A stretch of DNA of 64,000 nt from Neolewinella litorea. GTDB lineage: Bacteria > Bacteroidota > Bacteroidia > Chitinophagales > Saprospiraceae. Position 1 is the stretch's first letter, and each line of letters starts with the position of its first letter. The notes under the pieces are model-generated. The model saw only the letters and a list, made by a program, of their open reading frames with translations, searched no databases and was not told the DNA's origin. Shown here one piece after another: positions 28,716 to 37,575 of the stretch. The translations under genes and the position numbers were made by a program. Location: positions 868,501 through 932,500 of the forward strand of contig NZ_SRSF01000001.1 of NCBI RefSeq assembly GCF_004803465.1. Reading direction: 5' to 3'.

Positions 28716-31700
28716 CTACTGTGCGATGAACCGAGCGGTGTGGATCAGACTGCCATTGGCGTGCCGCAGGGTGAGGAAATACTGCCCCGGGGCAAGCGTG
28801 GAAGTCTCGAGTAAAAAGCGCTCCTGGCCCTGAGCAACGCGGATGTTGCGCTCCGCTTGCAACTGACCGAGCTGCGAGTAGATGAAAAGCCGGCCGGAGA
28901 AAGCCTCACGGGTAGCGAGCTCGTAGTACAACTGCTGTCCGATCCGGACCGGATTGGGGAAGGTACGGGCGGCAAAGCCATCGGGAACGTAGAGGCGCGT
29001 GCCCACGAGATCACCCCGCGTCAACGTTACCACAGTCCCGGCACTGGGCCGGTAGTTGCTGCCGTCGCTGGCCAGTACCCGGTGAAACAGGGTTACGGAA
29101 TCTCCGACGGCTACGCTGCTGCTGTCCAGCAACACGTCTACTGTTCCAAAGTCGGTTACGAAAAAGGTATCGCGACCGGTATTGGCTCCGAAAATAACGT
29201 CGGTGAACTCGGCGTCGGTGGCCAGTTGCCAGACGTAGATTACGGTGTCGGCATCGGGGTCGGTGGTCGAGGCGTAGGTGACCCGGAATTCCTGATTGGC
29301 CGGTCCGGAAAGTTCCAGACTGGCGCTGTCGGCGGGTTGAAGAATTTCCGAGGCGAGGGGCGGGCGGTTCAGTTCGGCCAGGATTTGTCCGCGGGCCTCA
29401 CCGCTGGCCACTTCCGTGGTGTGGATATTGGCGTAGAGCCATCCGCGGCGCAGGTCGTTGAGCTGGGTTTCGGTCAGCCGGAAAGTGTTGTCGCTCACCG
29501 AGAAGGTAGCACTCTTGAGATCGTCTGCGGGATCGGCGTTGAGGGGGATGGCTATGCCGCCATTCTGTCCGGCCGGCCCAACGTGCAGGTGGGCCCCTCC
29601 GGCGACGGAAGCATCAAAGTCGCCGTCCAGCATGGTCACGCTACCGGACACCATCAGGGTAGAATCGATCAATTCGAGTTTCAGGCCGCCCTGTGCCGTA
29701 GTGGCGACGTAACCGGGCTCGTTGACCCCGGAGAAAGTGGTGTGAAAGTAGTTCAGCGCCAGGGGCAGGAGTTGGCCGCGGATGGCCCCGCTGGGGTAAT
29801 CGGTGCTGTGTACGTTGGCGTAGAGTTCGCGGTCGCGCAAGGCCCCGTACTGTTCGGCGGAAAGCTGCACGCGGTTGCTGTCGGCCACAATTTCTCCTCC
29901 GCGGTTGTCGTCGTCAATCTCCGTGTTAACGGGCGTGACGATGCCGCCGTTGCTACCCGCGATGGCGCGGTGCAGGTGCATTCCGCCCGCTATCGAAGAG
30001 GCAAAATCGCTGTCCAGCCCCTCGAACGACCCGATGAGTACCAGCGAGCTGTCGCGCACTTCGGCTACTACCATTCCCGTGGCATCGGTCGGGACGCCCT
30101 GCGGCTCACTGGCCCCGGAAAGCGGAGCCAGGAAGTAGGATTCGGCTTCCGCCAATACACTGCCCCGAATCTCTCCGCCCGGATGGTCGAGGGTGTGGAC
30201 GTTGACGTAGAAGAAGCGATCGATGAGGGTATCGGTGCGCCCACCCGTCAACTGGAAACGGTTGTCGTTCGGCAGGTAGCGACCACTGGTATTGCCATCG
30301 TCCTGGGTGGCGGTGAGGGAATAGACTACCGGTCCGCTCTGACCGGGGTAGCCGGCGTGCAGGTGCGAACCGCCGGCGATGGCGGTATTGAGGTCGCTCT
30401 CCAGATCGCGGAAGCTACCGGTGGCGATCAGGCGGCTACCGTTCATTTCTACCTTGACCATCCCGCGACCCGGGGAAAGTATCGCAGGGATCTGCTGGTT
30501 CCCGTTGAGGAAAGCGGTGAAAACAGCCTGACTCTCGGGCAGCATCTGTCCACGAATCTCTCCGGAACGGTGGTCCGCGCTGTGGATGTTGAGGTAGATT
30601 CCCCGATCGATCAGCTGGGTCCGTTGCTCATCGGTGAGGGTATACACGTTGGAACTGAGTGGAAAACTGCCGCCGAGTGAATCGGCCGTCAGGGATAAAC
30701 CAAGCGGAATGATGACCGAACCGTTTTCCCCGGCCCACCCGGTATGCAGGTGCGCGCCCCCGGCAATGTCAGTCGCAACCGGGGATTCAAGATCCTTAAA
30801 GGAACCAACGACCCTCAACGTGTTACCGCTCAGGTGACCCAACACTTGTCCGGACCCGTCGCTCGTGACGACCGGCCATTCGTTGGCGCCCGCCAGGTGA
30901 GCGCGCAGCAGCACGTCGGCCTGGGGGAGCACCTGGCCGCGGATCTCTCCGGAGCGGAATGCGCCACTGTGGATGTTGGCGTAAAACCGGCCTTCCCGCA
31001 GTGCGACCAGTTGCTCGGTCGTGAGGGTGAAGGTATTGTCTTCACTGGCGAAAATGCCGCCGCGGCGGTTTTCATCCTCGGTGGCCGTTAGTGGGATATT
31101 GACCGGGCCATTGGCACCCGGCAGCCCCAGGTGAAGGTGGGCACCGCCCGCGATGGCCGTGGCCAGGGTATCCATGAGTCCGTCGTAAGAACCCGTTACC
31201 GTAAGGCTATTCTCGGAAGCATCATAGAGCAGCAAGACTGCGCCGTGCGCCGTGGATATCACGGAGGGTACTTCATTGCTTCCCAGCAGATTGGCGTAGT
31301 ACGCCTCCACTCCATCTTGTATCACGATGCCCCTTAGCTCTCCAGCTGGGTAATTGCGCGTATGAATGTTGATGTACGCCCCGCCAAAGTCGACATCTTC
31401 TATGTCCTCAACGGAAAAAACGAAGGTGTTGGCTTCCGCTTTAAAGGTACCCGAGAGGGAATCAGCCGAAAGGGAAATGGCCAGGGGCTGCAATACACCG
31501 CCGTTCCGGCCGGGGTAGGCCAGGTGAATGTGCGCCCCGCCGCCGATTTCGGTGGCCACGGGCGAACTGAGGTTTTCGAACGAGCCGCTGACGGTTACGC
31601 GCAAATCCTCGTTGTCCATTTCTTCGAAGGTCAGGGTGGCTGTACCACTGGCTGCGGTGGCGACCGGCAATACCTCCTGCTGCCCGCTCAGGCGAGCGGT

Positions 31701-31787
31701 AGCGGTGAGGATATCCTGCGCCGGCAGGACTGTCGCGAAGAGAAAGGATAGAAGTAGGGAGAGGAAGTAGGGTAAAAGTGTTCTCAT
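28716..31787 (-). CDS. secreted protein with six CHRD domains and a C-terminal type IX secretion sorting domain
   Basis: A 1023-residue exported protein. Signal peptide MRTLLPYFLSLLLSFLFATV... ending LPAQ. Six CHRD (chordin-type) domains of about 125 residues follow, each recognisable by GG(A/S/M)H(L/I)H-x3-(P/A)G-x-(N/S)G in its first half and an N(V/I)H(S/T)-x-x-x-x-SGE(I/A)RGQ-like element in its second. After a fibronectin-like segment (about 780-930) the C-terminus (about 945-1023: FPNPVRIGQQLYYEL, then GQYFLTLRHANG) fits a type A T9SS sorting domain. It is therefore expected on the cell surface or secreted. CHRD function in bacteria is unknown. Confidence 0.9.
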   Translation of the reverse strand: MRTLLPYFLSLLLSFLFATVLPAQDILTATARLSGQQEVLPVATAASGTATLTFEEMDNEDLRVTVSGSFENLSSPVATEIGGGAHIHLAYPGRNGGVLQPLAISLSADSLSGTFKAEANTFVFSVEDIEDVDFGGAYINIHTRNYPAGELRGIVIQDGVEAYYANLLGSNEVPSVISTAHGAVLLLYDASENSLTVTGSYDGLMDTLATAIAGGAHLHLGLPGANGPVNIPLTATEDENRRGGIFASEDNTFTLTTEQLVALREGRFYANIHSGAFRSGEIRGQVLPQADVLLRAHLAGANEWPVVTSDGSGQVLGHLSGNTLRVVGSFKDLESPVATDIAGGAHLHTGWAGENGSVIIPLGLSLTADSLGGSFPLSSNVYTLTDEQRTQLIDRGIYLNIHSADHRSGEIRGQMLPESQAVFTAFLNGNQQIPAILSPGRGMVKVEMNGSRLIATGSFRDLESDLNTAIAGGSHLHAGYPGQSGPVVYSLTATQDDGNTSGRYLPNDNRFQLTGGRTDTLIDRFFYVNVHTLDHPGGEIRGSVLAEAESYFLAPLSGASEPQGVPTDATGMVVAEVRDSSLVLIGSFEGLDSDFASSIAGGMHLHRAIAGSNGGIVTPVNTEIDDDNRGGEIVADSNRVQLSAEQYGALRDRELYANVHSTDYPSGAIRGQLLPLALNYFHTTFSGVNEPGYVATTAQGGLKLELIDSTLMVSGSVTMLDGDFDASVAGGAHLHVGPAGQNGGIAIPLNADPADDLKSATFSVSDNTFRLTETQLNDLRRGWLYANIHTTEVASGEARGQILAELNRPPLASEILQPADSASLELSGPANQEFRVTYASTTDPDADTVIYVWQLATDAEFTDVIFGANTGRDTFFVTDFGTVDVLLDSSSVAVGDSVTLFHRVLASDGSNYRPSAGTVVTLTRGDLVGTRLYVPDGFAARTFPNPVRIGQQLYYELATREAFSGRLFIYSQLGQLQAERNIRVAQGQERFLLETSTLAPGQYFLTLRHANGSLIHTARFIAQ

Positions 31788-31935
31788 GGCGTGTGTTGTG
31801 TGGGTTGTGTTGCGTCTTTAAAGTTAACGCCCGAGCGCCAAACGGCGGAGGAGAATAATTGTTCCTAAGATCCACACCCGCAGCGCCTTATACCCGCCAC
31901 CTCTTTTTAGGCCGTGGGACTGCCCACCACCATTG

Positions 31936-32934
31936 CTACCGAAACCCTAACTGACCCGTGTACCTTCCGTCCCGTAGGCTGTCGAGGCTACCCTCATCAA
32001 GCCGGATCCCCGTGCGACGGTCGGTACTCCGGCTGGTCACCAGCCCTTCTCCCCCGCTTACGTTGGAGTACCGCGGTCGGGGCTGGGCACCGGTAAGCCC
32101 GGTATTAGCGTCGGCCAGTTTGAGCAGCGTGCCCACCTCCGGTCCCGCGGCGGCCACCCGGACGGCAAACTCCGTCAACCGGCGCGTAACGCTTTCGGCG
32201 GGTGCCAGCGACTGTCCCAGGAAGCGGAAGATCGCCTCGTTATCGACGGCGAAGGAAACCTGGTCGCCATTGCGCTCTGCTCCGTCCGGACGGTACGCCG
32301 CATTAGCGGTATACGTCAGGCTCACGGTACGGTCCCGGGCCGGGTCGGCGGAGTAAATCTCCTGCACGTCAAATATTAGCTGCACCGCATACACGGCCGC
32401 TCCGGCCGGGGCATTCCACGTCACGAGCAAGGGACGACGGTAATCGTCGATGCGGGCCATAGTGGATGGGCGTAGTATTTCTACCGGCTCCAGCATCCGC
32501 GTGGAGGCAACCGCATCGGTGGCCTCCGCCCTCTGCACCCGTACTTCCACCTCGTCCCCGGGCCGCAGTCGCACCGCCGCATCGTCTACCCGGTACAGGA
32601 TATTGGGCAAGGCGGCAAATGGTCCCTCCTCCCGCAGGATACCGATTGTGGCACCGTCAATACGTTCCAGCTCTACGGTCACCTGGCTGTTGAGGTTGGT
32701 AAGCAATACCGTGGCTTCGCCGGCACCGTAGTAGAGCTGCTCAGGGTCACCGGGCTGCGCCCCAGTGTCCTGCTGGCCAGCGATGGCCCTTTCCACCCGC
32801 AGGTAGTGTACCGGCTCCGCCGCGTCTAGATAACCGTATATGACGGGGATATCCCTGAATTCGCCCTGCAAATTGAAGTCGTCGCGACAGGAGAGCAGGA
32901 ACAGCAAGGGCAAAAGTGACAGTATCCAGGGCAT
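31936..32934 (-). CDS. hypothetical lipoprotein, weakly DUF4249-like
   Basis: A 332-residue lipoprotein. The start is taken as the ATG at 32934 because it begins a lipoprotein signal (MPWILSLLPLLFLLSC, Cys16). The frame remains open far upstream but only as a shadow of uvrC. The body has the pattern of DUF4249 outer-membrane-associated lipoproteins (an early 'DIPVIYGYLDAAEPVHYLRVER' strand pair, then 'VEVRVQ' and Ig-like strands), although this assignment is weak. The gene begins 14 bp after the uvrC stop in the same direction, so it is likely co-transcribed. Confidence 0.7.
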   Translation of the reverse strand: MPWILSLLPLLFLLSCRDDFNLQGEFRDIPVIYGYLDAAEPVHYLRVERAIAGQQDTGAQPGDPEQLYYGAGEATVLLTNLNSQVTVELERIDGATIGILREEGPFAALPNILYRVDDAAVRLRPGDEVEVRVQRAEATDAVASTRMLEPVEILRPSTMARIDDYRRPLLVTWNAPAGAAVYAVQLIFDVQEIYSADPARDRTVSLTYTANAAYRPDGAERNGDQVSFAVDNEAIFRFLGQSLAPAESVTRRLTEFAVRVAAAGPEVGTLLKLADANTGLTGAQPRPRYSNVSGGEGLVTSRSTDRRTGIRLDEGSLDSLRDGRYTGQLGFR

Positions 32935-32948
32935 ATCCAAAGGTACGA

Positions 32949-34787
32949 TCAGCCGCGGTCGCGGGGCACTTCGCCGGCCGCCACTTCCTGGCGGCGGAAG
33001 TAATCGAGTACTTTCTTGGCCGTGCTCAGGTTGGTGACCTCGGCAATTTCGCTGGCCAGCGCGTTCTTGACCTTTTTGGTGCTGCCGAAGTGGGAGATCA
33101 GTTTCTGGACGGTCTTCTCCCCCACCCCCGGAATGTTCAGCAGTTCGGTCTGGATCATGCCCTTGCTGCGCTTGTTGCGGTGGTGGCGCAGGGAGAAGCG
33201 ATGGGCTTCGTCGCGGGCCTGCTGGATCAGGCGCAGGGACTCTGATTTCTTGTTGATGTGCAGCGGTACGGGGTCGTCCGGAAAGTAGATTTCCTCCAAT
33301 CGTTTGGCGATGCCTACTACCGTCATCTTGCCGCGCAGGCCGAGCAGGTCGATGCTCTCCATGGCGTGACTTAGCTGCCCCTTGCCGCCGTCGATAATGA
33401 CCAGTTGCGGCAGCGGCTCCCCCTCGTCCATCAGCCGGCGATAGCGGCGGTGTACTACTTCCTGCATGCTGGCGAAGTCGTCCGGCCCCGTCACCGTCTT
33501 GATGTTGTAGTGGCGGTAGTCCTTCTTGCTGGGTTTGGCGTTTTTGAAAACCACGCAGGCGCTGGCGGGATTGCTGCCCTGGATGTTGGAGTTGTCGAAG
33601 CATTCCAGGTGCATCGGCAGTTCGTCCATTTGGAGGTCGGCCTGCAGTTGTCGAAGGATGCGCTCGGCGGGCGTCTGCCGGTTGGCGTGGCTGATGCGCT
33701 GTTTCTTGCGCTGCAGCAGCATGTATTTGGCATTCTTCTCGCTCAGCTCCAGCAGCTTTTTCTTATCGCCGATCTTGGGCACCGTCACGGTGGCCTCCAC
33801 TCCCGCCAGTTCCAGCTCTTCGGCCAGAATGATCTCGGGCGCGATACTGTTGAAGCGCTCGCGCAGTTCGGGGATCGCGTAGCTGAGTAAGCTTTCGCGG
33901 TCGTCGTCCAGGTTCATCTCGATCTCTTGCGTGTGGGTGTGGATCACGGCGCCGTTGACGATCTTGATGTAGTTCAGGTAGGCCTCCTTTTCGTCGGTGG
34001 CGAGTCCGAAGACGTCGATGTCGCGCAGGCTTGTGCTCACGATGGTCGACTTGCTCTGGTACTTTTCAAAGGCCTTCAGCTTGTCGGCGATCTGCTGGGC
34101 CCGCTCGAATTCCAGGTTCTCCGCCAGTTCCTCCATTTCGGCCTGGAAGTGCCGCTTGACTTCGGTGAAATTTCCTTTCAGGATATTCTTGACCTGTTCT
34201 ATTTTCTCGTTGTAGGACTCCTCCGATTCCTCACCCACGCAGGGGCCTTCGCAGTTCTTGATGTGGTATTCCAGGCAAACCTTGAACTTGCCGGCGGCAA
34301 TATTTTCGGGGCTAAGGTTCAGGTTGCAGGTGCGCAGGGGGAAGAGCGTCTTCACCAAATCCAGGATGATCTTCAGCCGCCCCTTGCTGGTGTAAGGCCC
34401 GAAGTAATAGCTGCCGTCACGCCACACCTGCCGCGTGATGAATACCCGCGGAAAACGCTCATTCTTGATGCAGATGTAGCTGTAATTCTTGTCATCCTTG
34501 AGGTTGACGTTGTAACGGGGCTGGTGAGTCTTGATGAGGGCATTCTCGAGCAACAGGGCGTCGGCCTCCGTTTCCACGATCGTAAATTCCAGGCGGGCGG
34601 CGTTCTTCACCATCACCCGGGTGCGGTTCAGCCGGTCCTTGCGGTCCCCGAAGTAGCTGGCGACGCGATTGCGCAGCATCTTGGCTTTGCCCACGTACAA
34701 AATGGTTTCGTCTGGTCCGATGAAACGGTATACGCCGGGCTGCCGGGGCACGGTGTCGGAAATACGTTTGAAATCTTCCGTCGTCAT
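32949..34787 (-). CDS. uvrC: excinuclease ABC subunit C
   Basis: Nucleotide-excision repair endonuclease making the two incisions around a lesion after UvrAB loading. It has 612 residues from the ATG at 34787 (MTTEDFKRISDTV); a further in-frame ATG at 34856 gives an unlikely 23-residue extension. The GIY-YIG domain is seen in GVYRFIGPDETILYVGKAKM, and a Cys cluster lies around residues 145-180. The UVR motif is in LAENLEFERAQQIADKLKAF. The RNase H-like C-terminal nuclease has LECFDNSNIQGSNPAS, and the protein ends with a helix-hairpin-helix pair (LNIPGVGEKTVQKLISHFGS). It is the upstream gene of a likely two-gene unit. Confidence 0.97.
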   Translation of the reverse strand: MTTEDFKRISDTVPRQPGVYRFIGPDETILYVGKAKMLRNRVASYFGDRKDRLNRTRVMVKNAARLEFTIVETEADALLLENALIKTHQPRYNVNLKDDKNYSYICIKNERFPRVFITRQVWRDGSYYFGPYTSKGRLKIILDLVKTLFPLRTCNLNLSPENIAAGKFKVCLEYHIKNCEGPCVGEESEESYNEKIEQVKNILKGNFTEVKRHFQAEMEELAENLEFERAQQIADKLKAFEKYQSKSTIVSTSLRDIDVFGLATDEKEAYLNYIKIVNGAVIHTHTQEIEMNLDDDRESLLSYAIPELRERFNSIAPEIILAEELELAGVEATVTVPKIGDKKKLLELSEKNAKYMLLQRKKQRISHANRQTPAERILRQLQADLQMDELPMHLECFDNSNIQGSNPASACVVFKNAKPSKKDYRHYNIKTVTGPDDFASMQEVVHRRYRRLMDEGEPLPQLVIIDGGKGQLSHAMESIDLLGLRGKMTVVGIAKRLEEIYFPDDPVPLHINKKSESLRLIQQARDEAHRFSLRHHRNKRSKGMIQTELLNIPGVGEKTVQKLISHFGSTKKVKNALASEIAEVTNLSTAKKVLDYFRRQEVAAGEVPRDRG

Positions 34788-34915
34788 GGCATCAATAACG
34801 GTAAGGGCCCAGATTCGTTGGCTAGCGGAAACGAGAAGTTGGCTGCAGTGCACCATCCGTCGGGGCGGCGGCGCGCGGGTGCCGGGTCAGGTGGCAGAAT
34901 GCCGTGCTGCGGTGG

Positions 34916-35044
34916 TTATTCCTCCCGCAACAGGGTGTAAAAATACCGGATGATCAGCAGCACCACCAGAACGATGGCGGCGAAGACCACCCAGGCGATC
35001 GGGGTATAACCACCAAGAATTTGGGGTATGGCGAGGAAGGGCAT
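34916..35044 (-). CDS. small single-pass membrane protein of unknown function
   Basis: A 42-residue reading frame starting at the ATG at 35044 (MPFLAIPQILGG). It has one long hydrophobic helix (about 17-36) and a charged C-terminus (YFYTLLREE). The frame is open upstream but that part is basic and Cys-rich, unlike a protein start. It lies upstream of uvrC in the same direction with a 128-bp gap. No family recognised; the coding call rests on the clean hydrophobic profile only. Confidence 0.45.
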   Translation of the reverse strand: MPFLAIPQILGGYTPIAWVVFAAIVLVVLLIIRYFYTLLREE

Positions 35045-35210
35045 GCAGCGGGAATTTGACCAATTAACACGGCAAGCAAAATAAAGGTCACAAGTTTCCC
35101 CACTACCCCACCTTCTACGGTATACGTCGACTGCCAGGAAATGTACCGCCGGGAGGGCGCCTACCGACAACCGGTGCAAGGCCGATCTTGGATACCCCAA
35201 CGCGCCCCCT

Positions 35211-35624
35211 ATGCTTTTTGAACACCTCGAACTCAACGCACACTACCCGGTCGCGGTGGGCGACTGGTAGGTAACGCACTTACACGCCGGCGTGCATTAC
35301 CGGGGGGAGGGGCCGGTCTTCACCACTTTTCTGGCGTATGTTACAGGCCGGGTATCTTGAGTTGTACCACAATCCTCTGGGTGCCGTCGACGACTTCGCG
35401 GAACGCCACCTCTCACCTTTCACTTCGCCCTGCAGACCTCCGATGCTGCCGCCCTACGCGATACCCTGACGCTGGCCGGTGGGAAGGTGGTCGAGGAAAT
35501 CAGCCCCGAGCCAGGCACGCATTTGGTCATGCTGCGCGATCCTTTCGGTATTCCCCTCCAATTGTGTCAGCGAAAGCGCCCCTACCCTACGCGGGTCGGC
35601 GCAGGCGATCGGCCAGTTGGGTGA
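35211..35624 (+). pseudogene. decayed glyoxalase/bleomycin-resistance (VOC) family gene
   Basis: Reading from ATG 35211 gives MLFEHLELN...VAVGDW, then a TAG stop at 35268 where a Tyr codon is expected. Homology-like sequence continues in the same frame (HYRGEGPVFTTFLAYVTGRV) to about 35347. It resumes in a second frame (LELYHNPLGAVDDFAERH) and then in a third from 35415 (TFHFALQTSDAAALRDTL ... DPFGIPLQLCQRKRP). Together these make a complete VOC-domain protein of about 120 residues with one nonsense and two frameshift lesions. The last frame runs to a TGA at 35624, but the native end was probably near 35585. The tail overlaps the ankyrin gene on the other strand. Confidence 0.75.
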
Positions 35625-36066
35625 GGCCCTGGTTTCGGGCGTGATCGGCCGCGGTCAGGCCATTACCGTCTTTCGTGGCAGGGTCGGCACCCGACTCCAG
35701 GAGCAGGTCCACCATTTCCGGTCGGTTGAAAGTAGCGGCAAAGATGAGCGCGGTGCCGCCGCTGGGATTGGTAGCCGAGGGATCGGCCCCTTGCTCGATC
35801 AGGTATCGGGCAATCTTGGCGTTGCCCTTGAAGCAAACCCCCATCAGCGGCGTATTGCCCGCTCCGTCGCGACCGTTGGGATCGGCCCCCGCCTCCATCA
35901 GCACGCGGGCCACTTCCAACTGCTCCAGGTAGGTTGCCAACAACAGCGGCGTCGATCCCCGGGCATCCCGGGCTTCGACCAATCCCGGATCAACCTGCAG
36001 CATTTCCCTGACCGCGGCGGCCTCACCGGCGCGAATGTGCTGAAACAGTTTATCGGTTGCGTTCAT
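35587..36066 (-). CDS. ankyrin-repeat protein
   Basis: A 159-residue cytoplasmic protein made almost wholly of four ankyrin repeats plus a capping helix. Repeat signatures are DARGSTPLLLATYLEQLEVA, DGAGNTPLMGVCFKGNAKIA, NPSGGTALIFAATFNRPEMV and DGNGLTAADHARNQGLTQLA. Each is followed by LL/LIE.GADP-type sequence. There is no signal peptide or other domain. A protein-binding scaffold is the family role; the partner is unknown. Its 3' end overlaps the decayed VOC gene on the opposite strand, where gene decay may have moved the stop. Confidence 0.88.
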   Translation of the reverse strand: MNATDKLFQHIRAGEAAAVREMLQVDPGLVEARDARGSTPLLLATYLEQLEVARVLMEAGADPNGRDGAGNTPLMGVCFKGNAKIARYLIEQGADPSATNPSGGTALIFAATFNRPEMVDLLLESGADPATKDGNGLTAADHARNQGLTQLADRLRRPA

Positions 36067-36471
36067 TTGGAGGGTAGTTAATGGTAGCGGGGGCGGTACG
36101 GCGCTCCGGTAATAATGCCGAATGGGGTCAGGTTTATAGATTTATACAGTCCCTATAACAATAGTACGGCGGATACCAGAATTAGGTCCTTATTTCTTGA
36201 AGCACGGAGTTACCGGGAGAAGCGGACCCCGCCAAATGAGCACTCCGGACCGCAATTCAAAGCAACACCCTCCCCCACTTATGTTAAAAATCCTCCCGGT
36301 ACATCTGTGGCGTCGTTGTGGGTAGGTGTGATGGTATGCAGAACCATTACAAGGACCAATCACCCCCTAAATCACGGTGAAAGCGGTTGGAACCGCCGAC
36401 TGAAAATTTATGGGATATATTAGAGAAGTTCTTCTATCTTTAAGGCGCATTTGATTTTTAGCGTTTCTCTC
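36067..36471. other. 405-bp intergenic region without a recognisable gene
   Basis: Lies between the divergent ankyrin and first YKSFG-family genes. No convincing ORF. A 6-bp hairpin GCGGTTGGAACCGC is at about 36382-36395. TATCTTTA at about 36434-36441, one base from the TAnnTTTG -7 consensus, lies 30 bp before the downstream start. Base composition is more A/T-rich than in the neighbours. Confidence 0.5.
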
Positions 36472-36981
36472 ATGAATACACCTACACTTGTGGCAACTAC
36501 CCTGCCACCCGTTCCCGCAACCGGGAACCGCTTCGTTCACTACGGGGTTTCTCTACTCAAAGCCTATGCTTCCTGTGAGCGGCATATCGTTCGCCGCTTG
36601 GCGGAGGATTACCTGCGGATCGCGGAACGCTACGCCGACAGTCGCCATTACGGTAATGCCATCCACCAGGCCAATACGGTCCTCGGATTGCTTGAACTCG
36701 AGCGTGGCCGCATCGAAGTAGCGGAGCAATACCTCGTCCGGGCGGCCTGCACACCGGGATCCCCGCAGTTGTCGGGTATGGGTCCGAATATGCTGCTCGC
36801 CAAGAAATTGCTGGAAGCCGGTCGTACGCAGACCGTCCTGGAATACCTGACGCACTGCGGCAAGATCTGGAAACTGAGCTTCGGAAGGATCTGGATGTGG
36901 AAGTTGAACATCCGGCGCGGCCGGACGCCCGATTTCGGTGCCAACCTGTCGCATCTCCTCGATTACAAATCGTTCGGTTAA
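36472..36981 (+). CDS. helical TPR-like protein of unknown function, paralogue A
   Basis: A 169-residue protein from ATG 36472 (MNTPTLVATTLPP); an ATG at 36451 would add seven hydrophobic residues. It appears all-helical with TPR-like pairing: YGNAIHQANTVLGLLELERG and IEVAEQYLVRAACTPGSPQ. The C-terminus FGANLSHLLDYKSFG is nearly the same as that of the next gene. Conserved between the two are YGNAIHQANT, TPGSPQL, GPxMLLA, LSFG, RGRxPxFGAN and DYKSFG. No family recognised and no signal peptide. It forms a tandem pair with paralogue B, 132 bp apart. Regulation or localisation cannot be inferred. Confidence 0.75.
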   Translation: MNTPTLVATTLPPVPATGNRFVHYGVSLLKAYASCERHIVRRLAEDYLRIAERYADSRHYGNAIHQANTVLGLLELERGRIEVAEQYLVRAACTPGSPQLSGMGPNMLLAKKLLEAGRTQTVLEYLTHCGKIWKLSFGRIWMWKLNIRRGRTPDFGANLSHLLDYKSFG

Positions 36982-37113
36982 CCGGCTAATTCGTGCCCTA
37001 GCCGCAATTTTGTTGGCCAAGCTATTGTTTCGCCGACAAATTATTTGAAATTTCATAACCTGGCCATATTCCGGGGTGTTATCAAGGTGCCAGTTCACCT
37101 AAATACCCCCCAT

Positions 37114-37575
37114 ATGGAAACTGAATTCGTTCAACTCGGGCGGGTTCTGCTACACGCCTACGCCCGGCGTGATTACCACGCCGTCGACCGGCTGGCAAAG
37201 AACTATCTGGCCGCTGCGGAAAACTTCCGGGAAAGCCCCAACTACGGAAACGCAATCCACCAGGCCAATACCCTGCTGGGTCTAATGGAACTGCGCCACG
37301 GCCGCATCGACCGTGCCACTGAGTACCTTCTTGAATCGGCCCGCACGCCGGGCTCTCCGCAGCTAAAATCACTCGGCCCCAGCATGTTGCTGGCGGAAAG
37401 TTTGCTGGCCGCCGGGCAAACTAACGCGGTAGAAGAATACCTGCGGGATTGTCGGAAACTGTGGAGACTCAGCTTCGGCACGCTCAGGAGATGGCGTCGT
37501 CAGATATCCCGTGGCCGGATACCCAACTTCGGGGCCAACCGCTCTTACCTTATTGATTATAAATCCTTCGGCTAG
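37114..37575 (+). CDS. helical TPR-like protein of unknown function, paralogue B
   Basis: A 153-residue paralogue of the preceding gene. The ATG at 37114 (METEFVQLGRVLLHAYARR) aligns with the conserved start of paralogue A; an ATG at 37045 would add a non-conserved 23-residue extension. The core (YGNAIHQANTLLGLMELRHG, RTPGSPQL, GPSMLLAESLLAAG) and tail (GRIPNFGANRSYLIDYKSFG) closely match paralogue A, while the linking basic segment (LRRWRRQISRGR) differs. The stop codon shares a CTAG with the rlmG stop on the other strand, so the genes converge with a 4-bp overlap. Function unknown. Confidence 0.75.
   Translation: METEFVQLGRVLLHAYARRDYHAVDRLAKNYLAAAENFRESPNYGNAIHQANTLLGLMELRHGRIDRATEYLLESARTPGSPQLKSLGPSMLLAESLLAAGQTNAVEEYLRDCRKLWRLSFGTLRRWRRQISRGRIPNFGANRSYLIDYKSFG

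Noticed and set aside
28857-30680. 607-codon open frame opposite the CHRD gene
   Set aside because: Mirrors the repeated CHRD units and has repetitive low-information sequence. The CHRD gene is clear on the other strand.
32935-33603. N-terminal extension of the hypothetical lipoprotein frame into uvrC
   Set aside because: The extension is a Gln/Arg/Pro/Gly-rich shadow of uvrC, whereas a lipoprotein signal begins at 32934.
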